Assembly (NCBI RefSeq): GCF_000445125.1
Contig: NZ_ATHL01000139.1
Location: forward strand, 1 to 61,702
Direction: 5' to 3'
Origin: Novosphingobium lindaniclasticum LE124
GTDB lineage: Bacteria; Pseudomonadota; Alphaproteobacteria; Sphingomonadales; Sphingomonadaceae
DNA: 61,702 nucleotides
The notes under the pieces are model-generated. The model had not been told where the DNA came from and did no database searches. It worked only from the letters and a program-made list of their open reading frames with translations. Positions 48,993 through 58,518 of the stretch are shown piece by piece (the first letter of the stretch is position 1; each line of letters begins with the position of its first letter). The position numbers were made by a program, and so were the translations under genes.

Positions 48993-50855
48993 TCAACGCG
49001 CGGTGGTTTCGGCCTCTTCGGCAAGCTGGCGGACCATTGCCGAAACCTCGCGCCCAAGGAATGGCTTGCCCAGCATCGGGCGCTTGCTGTGGTTCGGAGG
49101 GAGATGCTGCCGGTCGTAGCCGCTGACGAAAGCGAAAGGCGTTGCGCGGGCGGCCAACTCGTCGGCCACCGCGTCGATCCGCTCGCCATTGAGATTGCCG
49201 TCGAGCAGCGCCAGATCGGGGCCGGTCTCGCGAATCATGGCAATGGCCTGCTCGCAGGAGGTAGCTGGCCCGAGGGGGACAGCGCCGCTATCCTCGATCT
49301 CCATCATCAGTTCCATCGCCACCAGTGGTTCGTCCTCGACGATGAGGATCCTGAGACCCTGCGACAGCGCGGGGGAGGCCGTGGCTGTCTCGTCCTCGGG
49401 TGGCACCGGCGGCTGCGGTTCGAAAAGCGCCGGTTCGGGAGCCATCCCCGCTGCCGACGGCAGTTCCGTTGCCGGTGGAAGTTCGTCGGCGAGGGGAAGG
49501 ACAAGATGCCATCGCACACCGGCCGGTGCGTACTCGGCGCTGATCCTCGCGCCATCGGCGGCCATGCTGCTCTCGATCAGAGTGGAGCCGAAGCCTCGGC
49601 GCTGCGGCGGCACGACGGGAGGACCGCCGTGTTCCGTCCAGGTCAGCGAGAGCACATGGCGCGATAGCGACCAGTCGAGGGAGACAGTCCCCGTGTCGTT
49701 CGACAGGGCCCCGTACTTGTGCGCATTCGTCGCCAGTTCGTGGAGTATCAGCGAGAACCGCAGAGCAAGTTCCGGCGGCAGGTCCACGTCGGGACCGGCA
49801 AGCCGCAGCCGTTCCTCGCTGACAGTGCCGATCGCGACCTGGTCGGCGATGAGGTTGCGCAGGCTGGCAGGCTCCCACGTCGTGGCGCTCAGCAGCGAAT
49901 GGGCGCGCGCCAGCGACTGCAGGCGGCCGCTGAAGGATTGCTGGAAATCCTCGGCGGACAAGGCGTGGCGGAAGCCCTGCGAGGCGATCGCCTGGACGGT
50001 GGCCAGCGTGTTCTTCACCCGGTGGTTGAGTTCGCCGATCAGCAGGCGCTGCGTTTCCTCCGCCCGGTGGCGTTCGGTAACGTCGAGCAGTTCGATCATC
50101 ACGCTGGCCCCGCGCGAACCGGTTCCGGCGAGCGAGGAGCAGTACCACTCGCCTTCGCGCAAGGCGCCGTCGGCCCGAACGAAGCGATGTTCCTGTGTCT
50201 CGCGGCGATCTTCCCCGCCGAGCAGGGCGCGCATGGCCTCCACGAAGCCGGGCCGGTCGGCGGGCGCCAGGAACGGCGCTTCCTCGACCTTGAGGCCAAG
50301 CACGTCCTGCGCCGAGAAGCCGACTTCACGCTCCGCGCTGCGATACCAGCTGACGATCCTGAGGTTCGCGTCGATCTCCAGCACGGCCAGCGGCGAGTTG
50401 TCGCCGTGCGCGCGCAGGCGCCCGAGCGCGAGCCCGAGTTCGTCGCGCTGGCGAGCGATTTCCCGGCGCTGGCGGGCCAGTTCGACGAAGACCGCCACTT
50501 TCGAATTGAGCTCGACCATGTCGAGCGGCTTGAGCAGGTAGTCGACCGCGCCCGCCTCGTAGCCGCGAAAGCGGCGACGCTCGTCGGTGGCCAGGGCGGT
50601 CAGGAAGATGATCGGGACGGCGCGCGTCCTCTCGGTCCCGCGCATCAGTTCGGCGAGTTCGAAGCCGTCCATCTCTGGCATCATGACGTCGAGCAGGGCC
50701 AGGGCGAAATCGTGGCGCAGCATGGCTTCCAGCGCCTCGAACCCGGAGGAGACGGTGACCAGTTCCACGCCGGGCTGGTCCAGGGCCGCTTCGAGGACGA
50801 GCAGGTTCTCCCTGATGTCGTCCACGGCCAGGATCTTGAGCGGCTCATTCAGCAA
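48993..50855 (-). CDS. HWE histidine kinase with two receiver domains
   Basis: A 620-residue soluble signalling protein. An N-terminal receiver (phospho-acceptor D56 in LLDVMMP) is followed by a PAS domain (about 145-270) and an HWE kinase core: H278 in ELNHRVKNTL, N-box LHELATNAHKYG and WTE of LTWTEHGG. A Pro/Ala linker leads to a second receiver (about 505-615) with D in LALLDGNLNG. It is the last gene of a three-gene operon, overlapping cheR by 11 bp. HWE kinases are typical of alphaproteobacteria. The signal is unknown. Confidence 0.93.
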   Translation of the reverse strand: MLNEPLKILAVDDIRENLLVLEAALDQPGVELVTVSSGFEALEAMLRHDFALALLDVMMPEMDGFELAELMRGTERTRAVPIIFLTALATDERRRFRGYEAGAVDYLLKPLDMVELNSKVAVFVELARQRREIARQRDELGLALGRLRAHGDNSPLAVLEIDANLRIVSWYRSAEREVGFSAQDVLGLKVEEAPFLAPADRPGFVEAMRALLGGEDRRETQEHRFVRADGALREGEWYCSSLAGTGSRGASVMIELLDVTERHRAEETQRLLIGELNHRVKNTLATVQAIASQGFRHALSAEDFQQSFSGRLQSLARAHSLLSATTWEPASLRNLIADQVAIGTVSEERLRLAGPDVDLPPELALRFSLILHELATNAHKYGALSNDTGTVSLDWSLSRHVLSLTWTEHGGPPVVPPQRRGFGSTLIESSMAADGARISAEYAPAGVRWHLVLPLADELPPATELPSAAGMAPEPALFEPQPPVPPEDETATASPALSQGLRILIVEDEPLVAMELMMEIEDSGAVPLGPATSCEQAIAMIRETGPDLALLDGNLNGERIDAVADELAARATPFAFVSGYDRQHLPPNHSKRPMLGKPFLGREVSAMVRQLAEEAETTAR

Positions 50856-51717
50856 GGGCGGCCTCCTGGACGTCGTGTTTGGTGCGTCGCCAGATCTTTT
50901 CCAAGGGCGCGAATTCGGCGAAACTGTCTACTTCGGCGGAAAAATGCACGGTTTCCTTCGATCCCAGGCCGAGGAAGCCCCCCGGCGGTAGCGACTGCGC
51001 GAAGAGGCCGAGGGCCCGGTCCTGCAAGGCGCGGTCGAAGTAGATCAGCACGTTGCGGCTGGACACCAGCTGAACCTCGGAAAAAACAGCGTCGCTGGCG
51101 AGGTTGTGATCGGCGAAGACCGCGCGCCGGCGCAAGGTGGGATCGAAACGGGCGACGCCGTAGTTGGCGGTATAGTATTCCGACAACGAAGCCTTGCCCC
51201 CCGCTTCGCCGTAGTTGCGGGAGAAACCGGCGATCCGCTCGATCTCGTAGACACCGGCTTCCGCCTTGGCGAGCGCGGAAGGGTTGATGTCCGTGCAGTA
51301 GAACAAGGTGCGATCTTCCAGGCCTTCCTCGCGGAACAGGATCGCCAGCGAATAGAATTCCTCGCCGTTGGCGCAGCCGGCGACCCAGACCTTGATCGAG
51401 GGCCAGGTGCGCAGATGCGGTATGACCTGCTCGCGGATGGCGCGGAAATACTCAGGGTCGCGGAACATCTCGCTGACCTGGATCGTCAGGAAACCGATCA
51501 GGACATTGAGGCTACCGCTATCGTGCAGGATGCGGTCGAGCAGGCTGGACAGGTGCGGATAGCCGAAATGCGACTGCGCCCGCTGAAGCCGGCGCAGCAG
51601 CGAGGCGCGCGAATAGTCGCGGAAATCGTACTGGTATCGCCGCCAGATCGCCTCGACCAGCAGGTCGACCTCGATATCCTCGACGGGCTCGACGGCGCGC
51701 CGTCCCAGCGGCCTCAT
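50845..51717 (-). CDS. cheR: CheR-type methyltransferase
   Basis: A 290-residue SAM-dependent methyltransferase. The N-terminal helical domain (RDYSRASLLRRLQRAQSHF) precedes the catalytic domain with IQVSEMFRDPEYF, VWVAGCANGEEFYSLAI (SAM binding), TDINPSALAKA and VSSRNVLIYFD. CheR normally methylates glutamates of chemoreceptors. Here it sits between two kinases, without CheB, receptors or CheA, so another target is likely. Its ATG overlaps the hybrid kinase stop (ATGA). Confidence 0.93.
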   Translation of the reverse strand: MRPLGRRAVEPVEDIEVDLLVEAIWRRYQYDFRDYSRASLLRRLQRAQSHFGYPHLSSLLDRILHDSGSLNVLIGFLTIQVSEMFRDPEYFRAIREQVIPHLRTWPSIKVWVAGCANGEEFYSLAILFREEGLEDRTLFYCTDINPSALAKAEAGVYEIERIAGFSRNYGEAGGKASLSEYYTANYGVARFDPTLRRRAVFADHNLASDAVFSEVQLVSSRNVLIYFDRALQDRALGLFAQSLPPGGFLGLGSKETVHFSAEVDSFAEFAPLEKIWRRTKHDVQEAALAE

Positions 51718-54700
51718 CGCGGCATCCATACACGCACGAGGCTGAGCAGCTTGTCCACGTCGAGCGGCTTGGAGAGGTAGTCGTTGGCACCCGCCTCCAG
51801 GCATTCACGATGGTCGCGCTCCATGGCCTTGGCGGTCAGGGCGATGATCGGCAGGGAGCGCCAATGAGGATCCTTGCGGATTTCGCGCGTGCAGGTGAGG
51901 CCGTCCATTTCCGGCATCATCACGTCCATCAGCACGAGGTCCACGGCTCCGCCGTCGCTGTCCGCCACGCGTGCCAGTTCGTTGAGCGCCTCGATCCCGT
52001 TGCGGGCGATGCGGACGTGGACGCCGTGCGGTTCGAGGACGGAGGTGAGGGCGTAGATGTTGCGGATGTCGTCTTCCACCACCAGGATCTGGCGGCCCTC
52101 CAGGGCGGCGTCCCGGCCGAGCGAACGCGCGAGCAACTGCTGCTTCTCGTCCGGAAGATCCGAGACGACCTGGTGGAGGAACAGGGTGACCTCGTCGAGC
52201 AGGCGCTCGGGGCTCTTGGCGCCCTTGACGATGATCGACTTGGAGTAGCGGCGCAGCCGCATCTCTTCCTCGTCGGAGAGTTCGCGGCCGGTATAGACGA
52301 TCACCGGCGGGAAGCCGACACTCTCGTCGAGCGAGAGGCGTTCGAGCAGGTCGAGGCCGGACATGTCGGGCAGGTTGAGGTCCAGCACCATGCAGTCGAA
52401 GGTTTCCTGGCCCAGGCGCGCAAGGCAGTCGGCGGCGCTCTGGACGTCCACGGTCTCGACATCGCGCGAGGCGAGCAGGAGGTGGATCGCTTCCGCCTGG
52501 CGGGGGTCGTCCTCCACCACCAGCACGCGGCGCAGGCGTTGGTCCATGCGGGCTTCGAGGCCCTCCAGCATGCCCATCAGGCTGTTGCGGCTTACCGGCT
52601 TGAACAGATAGCCCACCGCGCCGCTGGCCAGCGCGGCGTGGTCGTCATGATCTGCCGATACGATGTGGACGGGGATGTGGCGCGTGCGGGCATCGCGCTT
52701 GATCCGGTCGAGCACCGAAAGACCCGTATGGTCGGGCAAGTGCATGTCGAGAATCACCGCCTGCGGCAAGTATTGCCGTGCGAGCAGGGCGCCCTCGTCC
52801 GCAGTGCCGGCGATCAGGCATTCGAAGCCGACTTCATGAGCGAGATCGCAGAGGATTCGGGCAAACGCAGGGTCGTCCTCGACGATCAGGATCACGCGCG
52901 AATCGCCGGATAGGGTCTCGCGGTCGTCCTGCGGCTTGGGGCCGCGGCGCGTGGCAGGTGCGGTGGTCGGCGTGGCTGCCGGCGTCGGCGTCGGGCTGGT
53001 CCTTCCGGGGATCTGCGGAGCGCTGGCGCTGTCGCCCGGCCGGAATGCCACGGGAAGTTCCAGGGTGAAGGTGCTGCCCTTGCCCGGCGTGCTGTCGACC
53101 GAGATCGTGCCGCCCAGCAGATGCGCCAGCTCGCGCGAGATGGAAAGGCCAAGGCCGGTGCCGCCGTACTTGCGGGCAATGCCGCCGTCGGCCTGGCGGA
53201 ATGCCTCGAAGATCGCGTCCTGCTGGTCCTCGGGGATGCCGGGGCCGGTGTCGCGCACGGAGAAGGCGATGCGGTCGGACGAGACGGGCGCAACGGTCAA
53301 CGATACTTCGCCGTGCGAGGTAAACTTGATGGCATTGGACAGGAAGTTCTTGAGCACCTGCTCCAGGCGCAGCGGATCGGTCTCGATCTCGTTCACGCCT
53401 TCCGCCGCGGTCATCCTGAGGGAGAGGCCCTTGCCGGAGGCGGGAGCGCCGAACGTGTTCTCCAGCTTGCCGAGCATGGCCGCCACCGGCACGCGGTGCG
53501 GTTCCAGTTCCAGCCGGCCGGCCTCGATCTTCGAGATGTCCAGCACGTCGTTGATCAGCGTCAGCAGGTCGTTGCCGGAGGATTCGATCGTCTCGGCATA
53601 GCGGACCTGCTCGCCCGAAAGGTTGCCCTGACGATTGTCGGCCAGGAGGCGGGCCATGATCAGCAGCGAATTGAGCGGGGTGCGCAGTTCGTGGCTCATG
53701 TTGGCGAGGAATTCGGACTTGTAGCGGCTGGCCTGTTCGAGTTCGTCGGCCTGGCCGCGCAGGCGCGTCTGCGAGCGGGTCAGTTCGTCGCGCTGCGCCT
53801 CCAGAGACTGTGCCTGCTCCTCCAGCTGCGAATTGCTGCGCTCAAGCTCGGCCTGCTGTTCTTCGAGCTGGGTCTGCGAATGGAGCAGCAGCTTGCTTTG
53901 CGCTTCCAGCTCGTCGTTGGTGGCGCGCAGTTCCTCGCTCTGGTTCTGGAGTTCCTCGGCCTGTTGCTGCGTCTCGGAAAGCAGATGCTCCAGCCGCGCG
54001 CGGTACTTGGCGGAGCGCAGGGTGATGCCCAGCGAGCCGCCGACGATGTCGAGGAAGGCGACGAGATCCTCGGGCCGAGCGTCGCGCGCGTTCACGAAGC
54101 CGATCTCGATGACGGCATTTATCGTCTCGTCCACATGGGCAGCACCCAGCACGAGCGTTGCCGGTGTGGCCTGCCCAAGGGCCGTTCCAAACGAGAGGTA
54201 ACCGGCAGGCACTTGCGTCAGCGTGGTCGTGCGGCCGTGGCGCATGACTTCGCCGAGCAGGCTTTCGCCCGGTTCGATAGTCTCCGGTACGAGTGCGTCG
54301 GCGGGTACGCCGTAGGTCGCGATCCTACGGAAGGTTCCGTCTTCCTTGACGTAGAGGGCGCCGGCGATCGCACCGAACCGCTCAGCCAGGAACGAGAGCG
54401 TGCGATTGCCAAGCTCGCTGAGCGCGAGACTGCCGGAAGTGGCACGCGATAGGTCGGTCTCGCTCTCGCGCAGCCACTGCTGGTGGCGGCTGGCATTGCG
54501 GTAGCGGATGAGGAAGAAGCCGATCGCCGCCAGCAGGAAATTGGTGACGCCCGAAAAGGCCCGGTTCGTCAGCGCGATCTCCAGGCCCAGGCCCTGCGGC
54601 GCGATGAAATAGGCGGCCAAGGCGCAGCCGACGCCCGCTATGGCGGCGAGCAGCGGCGTCACCGGCCGCTGTGCGACGAAAGCGATCACCGTCGGCAGGA

Positions 54701-54824
54701 GGTAAAGCACGCTCACCCCCGTCCCCAGGGGTATCGTCGCGTCTATCAGCAGGCAGAGGCCCAGGACGATGATGATGACAAGCGCAAGCTGGACGTGAGG
54801 ACTGAAGGCCTTGCTGGGCGACAT
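51714..54824 (-). CDS. Hybrid histidine kinase with GAF and three receivers
   Basis: A 1036-residue membrane kinase and the first gene of the operon. Four hydrophobic helices (about 15-105) are followed by a GAF domain (about 130-275), a long coiled coil (about 280-370) and the kinase core: H378 in SHELRTPLN, N-box FLSNAIKF, DTGPGIPED and GGTGLGLSIS. Three receivers follow, with VILDMHLPD, VLDLNLPD and VLMDVMMPE carrying the phospho-aspartates. The second receiver has an unusual C-terminal half (YSKSIIVKGAKS). The start ATG 54824 is chosen over the TTG 12 bp upstream. Confidence 0.93.
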   Translation of the reverse strand: MSPSKAFSPHVQLALVIIIVLGLCLLIDATIPLGTGVSVLYLLPTVIAFVAQRPVTPLLAAIAGVGCALAAYFIAPQGLGLEIALTNRAFSGVTNFLLAAIGFFLIRYRNASRHQQWLRESETDLSRATSGSLALSELGNRTLSFLAERFGAIAGALYVKEDGTFRRIATYGVPADALVPETIEPGESLLGEVMRHGRTTTLTQVPAGYLSFGTALGQATPATLVLGAAHVDETINAVIEIGFVNARDARPEDLVAFLDIVGGSLGITLRSAKYRARLEHLLSETQQQAEELQNQSEELRATNDELEAQSKLLLHSQTQLEEQQAELERSNSQLEEQAQSLEAQRDELTRSQTRLRGQADELEQASRYKSEFLANMSHELRTPLNSLLIMARLLADNRQGNLSGEQVRYAETIESSGNDLLTLINDVLDISKIEAGRLELEPHRVPVAAMLGKLENTFGAPASGKGLSLRMTAAEGVNEIETDPLRLEQVLKNFLSNAIKFTSHGEVSLTVAPVSSDRIAFSVRDTGPGIPEDQQDAIFEAFRQADGGIARKYGGTGLGLSISRELAHLLGGTISVDSTPGKGSTFTLELPVAFRPGDSASAPQIPGRTSPTPTPAATPTTAPATRRGPKPQDDRETLSGDSRVILIVEDDPAFARILCDLAHEVGFECLIAGTADEGALLARQYLPQAVILDMHLPDHTGLSVLDRIKRDARTRHIPVHIVSADHDDHAALASGAVGYLFKPVSRNSLMGMLEGLEARMDQRLRRVLVVEDDPRQAEAIHLLLASRDVETVDVQSAADCLARLGQETFDCMVLDLNLPDMSGLDLLERLSLDESVGFPPVIVYTGRELSDEEEMRLRRYSKSIIVKGAKSPERLLDEVTLFLHQVVSDLPDEKQQLLARSLGRDAALEGRQILVVEDDIRNIYALTSVLEPHGVHVRIARNGIEALNELARVADSDGGAVDLVLMDVMMPEMDGLTCTREIRKDPHWRSLPIIALTAKAMERDHRECLEAGANDYLSKPLDVDKLLSLVRVWMPR

Positions 54825-55093
54825 TACGAATCTCAAGGGGAAACGCCGGCTGCAGGCGGACCGCTCCTCCCCCCAAAATTCAAGGGCGGTCCCCGGATCG
54901 GCATAGGAAACTCCCCGCGTTCCGTTCGGTTCCGGAAATATTTCAAGAACGCCGAATTTTTTCAGGACAGCCGGCTGGATCGGGTGCCGAGATGGCGACG
55001 AAGCAGGGCGAGGAAGTCAGGGTTTCATTAAGTAAGTTCCGTTAGATCGTGCCGGAAACCCGACGAAACTCCGGCGAAAGACTGGCCTTTCCG

Positions 55094-57031
55094 ATGCGCA
55101 TGATCCTCCGTCAGTTGCACCGCCTGTCCAGGGATATCTCGGGCAATGTCCTGCCGCTCGCGGCAGTCGGAATGGTCGTGGCCGCCGCGGTCGTCGGCTC
55201 AGCGATCGATCTCAGCCGCAATTTCAAAGTCGAGAACCAGCTTCAGGCCGCCTGCGACTCCGCCGTACTGGCTGCGCGGCGGACGGTGGCGACCGATGCG
55301 GATACGACGACGCCGGTGAACGGCCTCGCGCCGTCCGTCCACACGGTGGCTGACAACTATTTCGCGACTAATTTCAACACCGTTCAGGGCACGGGATCGA
55401 CCGCGTTCGAAGTCTCTTCAGACGACAAGGGGCAGACGGTGAAAGGCGCCGCCACCACCGTCCTGGACACCGTGGTCATGCGGCTTTTCGGGTTCGACCA
55501 TTTCACCGTCAACGTGGCCTGCACCTCGTCGATGGGGATTGGAAACGCCGACGTGATGATGGTGCTGGATACCACCGGATCGATGGGCGAAGCGCTCGGC
55601 GGCAGCACCCGCATCGCCGCTTTGCGCGCCGCGATGAAGAACTTCTACACGACGATCTCGACCGCGACGAAGGAAACCAATGCGCGGGTCCGCTACGGCT
55701 TCGTGCCCTATAGTTCGACGGTCAACGTCGGGCGGCTGCTCAAGGATCTGGACCCTAGTTATCTGGCCGACAGTTGGAACTATCAGTCTCGCATACCGAT
55801 CTTCGTGAACCTTTCGGCAGGAACGAAGACGGGCTCCGCGACGGTCGAGTACGAGTCCTCCGGCCAGACCAAGACAAAGGGGAAAAATAGCTACTCGTAC
55901 AACGACTGCACCAAGGCTCTGCCGAAGAACCAGACCAGCTATTCGGACACCGGTTCGCCCACGACCACTCCGGTTCTTTCGGGCACGAGCCCGAACATCA
56001 CCGTCAATGTCGTGACCAGGCAAGAGCAGCAGATGCTGACCTACACCTGCGAAGGCAACTGGAGCAGCTACTACATATACACGACCACCAACAAACGCAC
56101 CAAAGTGACGACGGAGCCTTACAAGGACGCGACCAACTCCACCGGCGGAGCGGGCTCGACCTTCGACCATTGGGAGTACCGGCAGGTTACCGGGGTGAAC
56201 ACGAGCACCTACAAGACCTTCGCCCGCACGACCGTTCCCAACGGCAGCAACGGCGCTGCGGTATCCTACACCTGGGGCGGCTGCATCGAGGAGCGCAGCA
56301 CCTCCAACACCGCGACGTTCGGCTACAACTCGATCACCGGCATTACCCCGTCCTCGGCGCTCGACATCGACATAGACTCTGCGCCGACCTCCGATCCCGC
56401 CACCAAGTGGGGGCCGCTCTGGCCGGAGATCTCCTATCGCCGCGCCGGCAGCAGTTCCAGCACCTGGACGCGCGCCATCACCGAGGACGGCGCCCTGGCC
56501 GGCTCCTATTGCCCCGCGCAGGCGCAACTCCTCAAGGAAATGGATAAGTCCAGCTTCGACACTTACGCCAATTCCCTGACGGCGGCGGGCGGGACCTACC
56601 TCGACATCGGCATGATCTGGGGCGGGCGCATGCTCTCTCCGGACGGCATCTTCCGCAATGTCGTCAACCTCGAGCCGACCAACGGCGGCGAAGTGGCGCG
56701 GCACATCATCTTCATGACCGACGGCCAGATGGATACCTCGAACTCCGTGCCCACCGCATGGGGACTGGACTGGTGGGATCTGCGCACGACGTCCGACGGC
56801 TCGGAAAGCACCGCCGACGCGCGGCATACCTCGCGTTTCCTGGCGGTCTGCGAGGCGGTCAAGGCCAAGGGCATCCGTGTCTGGGTGATCGCCTTCACGT
56901 CCGGCCTTTCGAGGGACCTGAAGACCTGCGCTTCCGACGACAGCTCCTACGTGGCGACCAATGCCGCCGACCTCAACACCGCCTTTCAGGAAATCGCCAA
57001 GCAGGTAGGCGAGTTGAGGATCACCGAGTGA
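55094..57031 (+). CDS. TadG-like pilus protein with VWA domain
   Basis: A 645-residue protein. The N-terminus RDISGNVLPLAAVGMVVAAAVVGSAIDLSR is the TadE/TadG membrane segment, and a von Willebrand A domain follows with MVLDTTGSMGE as the metal site. Between about residues 250 and 420 there is a Ser/Thr/Asn-rich insertion with four cysteines, then the VWA domain resumes (HIIFMTDGQMD). It should be an envelope part of the Flp pilus. The start is uncertain between ATG 55094, ATG 55100 and GTG 55049. It is followed by two TadE genes with 4-bp overlaps. Confidence 0.88.
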   Translation: MRMILRQLHRLSRDISGNVLPLAAVGMVVAAAVVGSAIDLSRNFKVENQLQAACDSAVLAARRTVATDADTTTPVNGLAPSVHTVADNYFATNFNTVQGTGSTAFEVSSDDKGQTVKGAATTVLDTVVMRLFGFDHFTVNVACTSSMGIGNADVMMVLDTTGSMGEALGGSTRIAALRAAMKNFYTTISTATKETNARVRYGFVPYSSTVNVGRLLKDLDPSYLADSWNYQSRIPIFVNLSAGTKTGSATVEYESSGQTKTKGKNSYSYNDCTKALPKNQTSYSDTGSPTTTPVLSGTSPNITVNVVTRQEQQMLTYTCEGNWSSYYIYTTTNKRTKVTTEPYKDATNSTGGAGSTFDHWEYRQVTGVNTSTYKTFARTTVPNGSNGAAVSYTWGGCIEERSTSNTATFGYNSITGITPSSALDIDIDSAPTSDPATKWGPLWPEISYRRAGSSSSTWTRAITEDGALAGSYCPAQAQLLKEMDKSSFDTYANSLTAAGGTYLDIGMIWGGRMLSPDGIFRNVVNLEPTNGGEVARHIIFMTDGQMDTSNSVPTAWGLDWWDLRTTSDGSESTADARHTSRFLAVCEAVKAKGIRVWVIAFTSGLSRDLKTCASDDSSYVATNAADLNTAFQEIAKQVGELRITE

Positions 57032-57648
57032 CCGAAGGCTCCAGGCAAGCGGTGCGGCAAGGGATGCGCGCGCTCCGCGCCCTGAGCGAGGACCGCCGGG
57101 GCGTGACGATCATCGAATTCGCCGTGGCCGGGCCGGTTCTCATCATCCTGCTCATGGGTATCTTCGACCTCGGGCACATGGCCTATGTCCGTGCGGTTCT
57201 CCAGGGCGGCGTTCAGCAAGTCGCCCGTAACGGCACGCTGGAAATCGCGCAGACCGAAGCGGGAGACGCCTATGTCCGCAAGCTCGTCGAAGGAGTGGCA
57301 CCCGGCGCCGAAGTGGAGATCGCGCGGTCGAGCTATTTCGACTTCACCGACATCGCCCGCGCGGAAGCCTGGAACGACAAGAACAACAACGACCGCTGCG
57401 ACGACGGGGAATCCTATACCGACGAGAACAAGAACGGGCACTGGGACGCCGATGTCGGCAAGAGCGGCAACGGCGGTGCAAACGATGTCGTGGTCTATAC
57501 CGTCAAGGTAACCTACACGCCGGTTTTCCCGGTACCGGGCCTAACCGACCTGAGCACGAAGCGCACGCTCACCGCGACCGCCGTGCGCAAGAACCAGCCT
57601 TACGCCTTGCAGCAGGCCATGGGTTCGACGGCGGGGATCTGCAAGTGA
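57028..57648 (+). CDS. TadE-like pilus protein with Asp/Asn-rich loop
   Basis: A 206-residue TadE-like pseudopilin. The membrane segment DRRGVTIIEFAVAGPVLIILLMG is followed by a helical body. Residues about 110-150 contain NDKNNNDRCDDGESYTDEN and NGHWDADVGKSG, an Asp/Asn/Gly-rich stretch like calcium-binding loops. The start GTG 57028 overlaps the TadG stop (GTGA); ATG 57064 is an alternative. It probably builds the minor pilus tip or envelope part of a Tad system. Confidence 0.88.
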   Translation: MTEGSRQAVRQGMRALRALSEDRRGVTIIEFAVAGPVLIILLMGIFDLGHMAYVRAVLQGGVQQVARNGTLEIAQTEAGDAYVRKLVEGVAPGAEVEIARSSYFDFTDIARAEAWNDKNNNDRCDDGESYTDENKNGHWDADVGKSGNGGANDVVVYTVKVTYTPVFPVPGLTDLSTKRTLTATAVRKNQPYALQQAMGSTAGICK

Positions 57649-58328
57649 TCGCAGGCCTTTCGCCAAAGCGCCGCGATCCGAGGCTGCTGCGCAGGCTGGC
57701 GGCGGACAGCAGCGGCGTCTCGTTCATCGAACTCGCGCTCGTTCTGCCGGTGCTGCTCACGCTCGGTCTCTACGGGACTGAAGTCGCGTACATGGCGATG
57801 ACCAATATGCAGGTGGGAGAGATCGCCACCTCGGTCGCGGACAACGCCTCCCGCCTTGGCCAGACGGACAACAGTTCGGTCAGCCCTACGGTGAAGGAGT
57901 CGCAGGTCGATTCGGTCATGTGGGGGGCGCTCAAGGAAGGCAGCAGTTTCGACTTCGAGACCAATGGCCGGGTCATTCTGTCGAGCCTGGAGGTCGATCC
58001 TGACAGCGGGGTGCAGTTCATCCACTGGCAGCGCTGCCGCGGCAAGCTCGATCGCGTCTCGTCCTACGGCAAGCAAGGCGAGGGCAAGACCGGCAAGATC
58101 CTGGACGGCATGGGAGCGGAGGACCACAAGATCCGCGCGGTTCCGAACTCGGCGGTGATGTTCGTGGAAGTCTACTACCACTACCAGCCGCTGTTCGGGA
58201 CGATGTTCATCGAGGATCAGGTCTTCAAGCACGAAGCCGCCTACCTGATTCGCGACGACCGCAGCCTCAATCCCGCAGGCTCTCCCTATGGCATCACCGG
58301 CAGCGGCAGCCAGTCGCCCTGTACCTGA
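57645..58328 (+). CDS. TadE-like pilus protein
   Basis: A 227-residue TadE-like protein. The membrane segment SSGVSFIELALVLPVLLTLGLYG lies near the N-terminus, with the conserved glutamate after it, followed by a soluble domain with a cysteine (HWQRCRGK) and another at the C-terminal end. It starts with GTG 57645 inside the stop of the previous gene. It completes a TadG-TadE-TadE operon; other tad genes are not in the window. Confidence 0.88.
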   Translation: MIAGLSPKRRDPRLLRRLAADSSGVSFIELALVLPVLLTLGLYGTEVAYMAMTNMQVGEIATSVADNASRLGQTDNSSVSPTVKESQVDSVMWGALKEGSSFDFETNGRVILSSLEVDPDSGVQFIHWQRCRGKLDRVSSYGKQGEGKTGKILDGMGAEDHKIRAVPNSAVMFVEVYYHYQPLFGTMFIEDQVFKHEAAYLIRDDRSLNPAGSPYGITGSGSQSPCT

Positions 58329-58518
58329 CGCAATGGCGCGAAAGCTGAAATGACCGCAGAAATGCTGGACTGAAATGGTCGGGGAGACAGGAAGTATATT
58401 GAAGCGTAGCAAACTAGTAATAAGCTACTAGAAACGTTAGAAAGCTGCACTTTTCGGCGCTCACAAGTCGTGGCATAGCCGTTTCTATGCTACGTTTTCC
58501 ATCTAAGCGGCGGTGTCT
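58329..58518. other. Boundary region before the integrase
   Basis: The 190-bp AT-richer gap has no gene. It contains a perfect 6-bp stem CTAGTA/TACTAG (58414-58431) and a 9-bp arm GTGGCATAG/CTATGCTAC with one mismatch (58470-58493). Either could be part of an attachment or recombination region, but no tRNA or att repeat was identified. Confidence 0.5.

Noticed and set aside
58329..58518. tRNA-end attachment site beside the integrase
   Set aside because: No tRNA or direct repeat was seen; only small hairpins are present.
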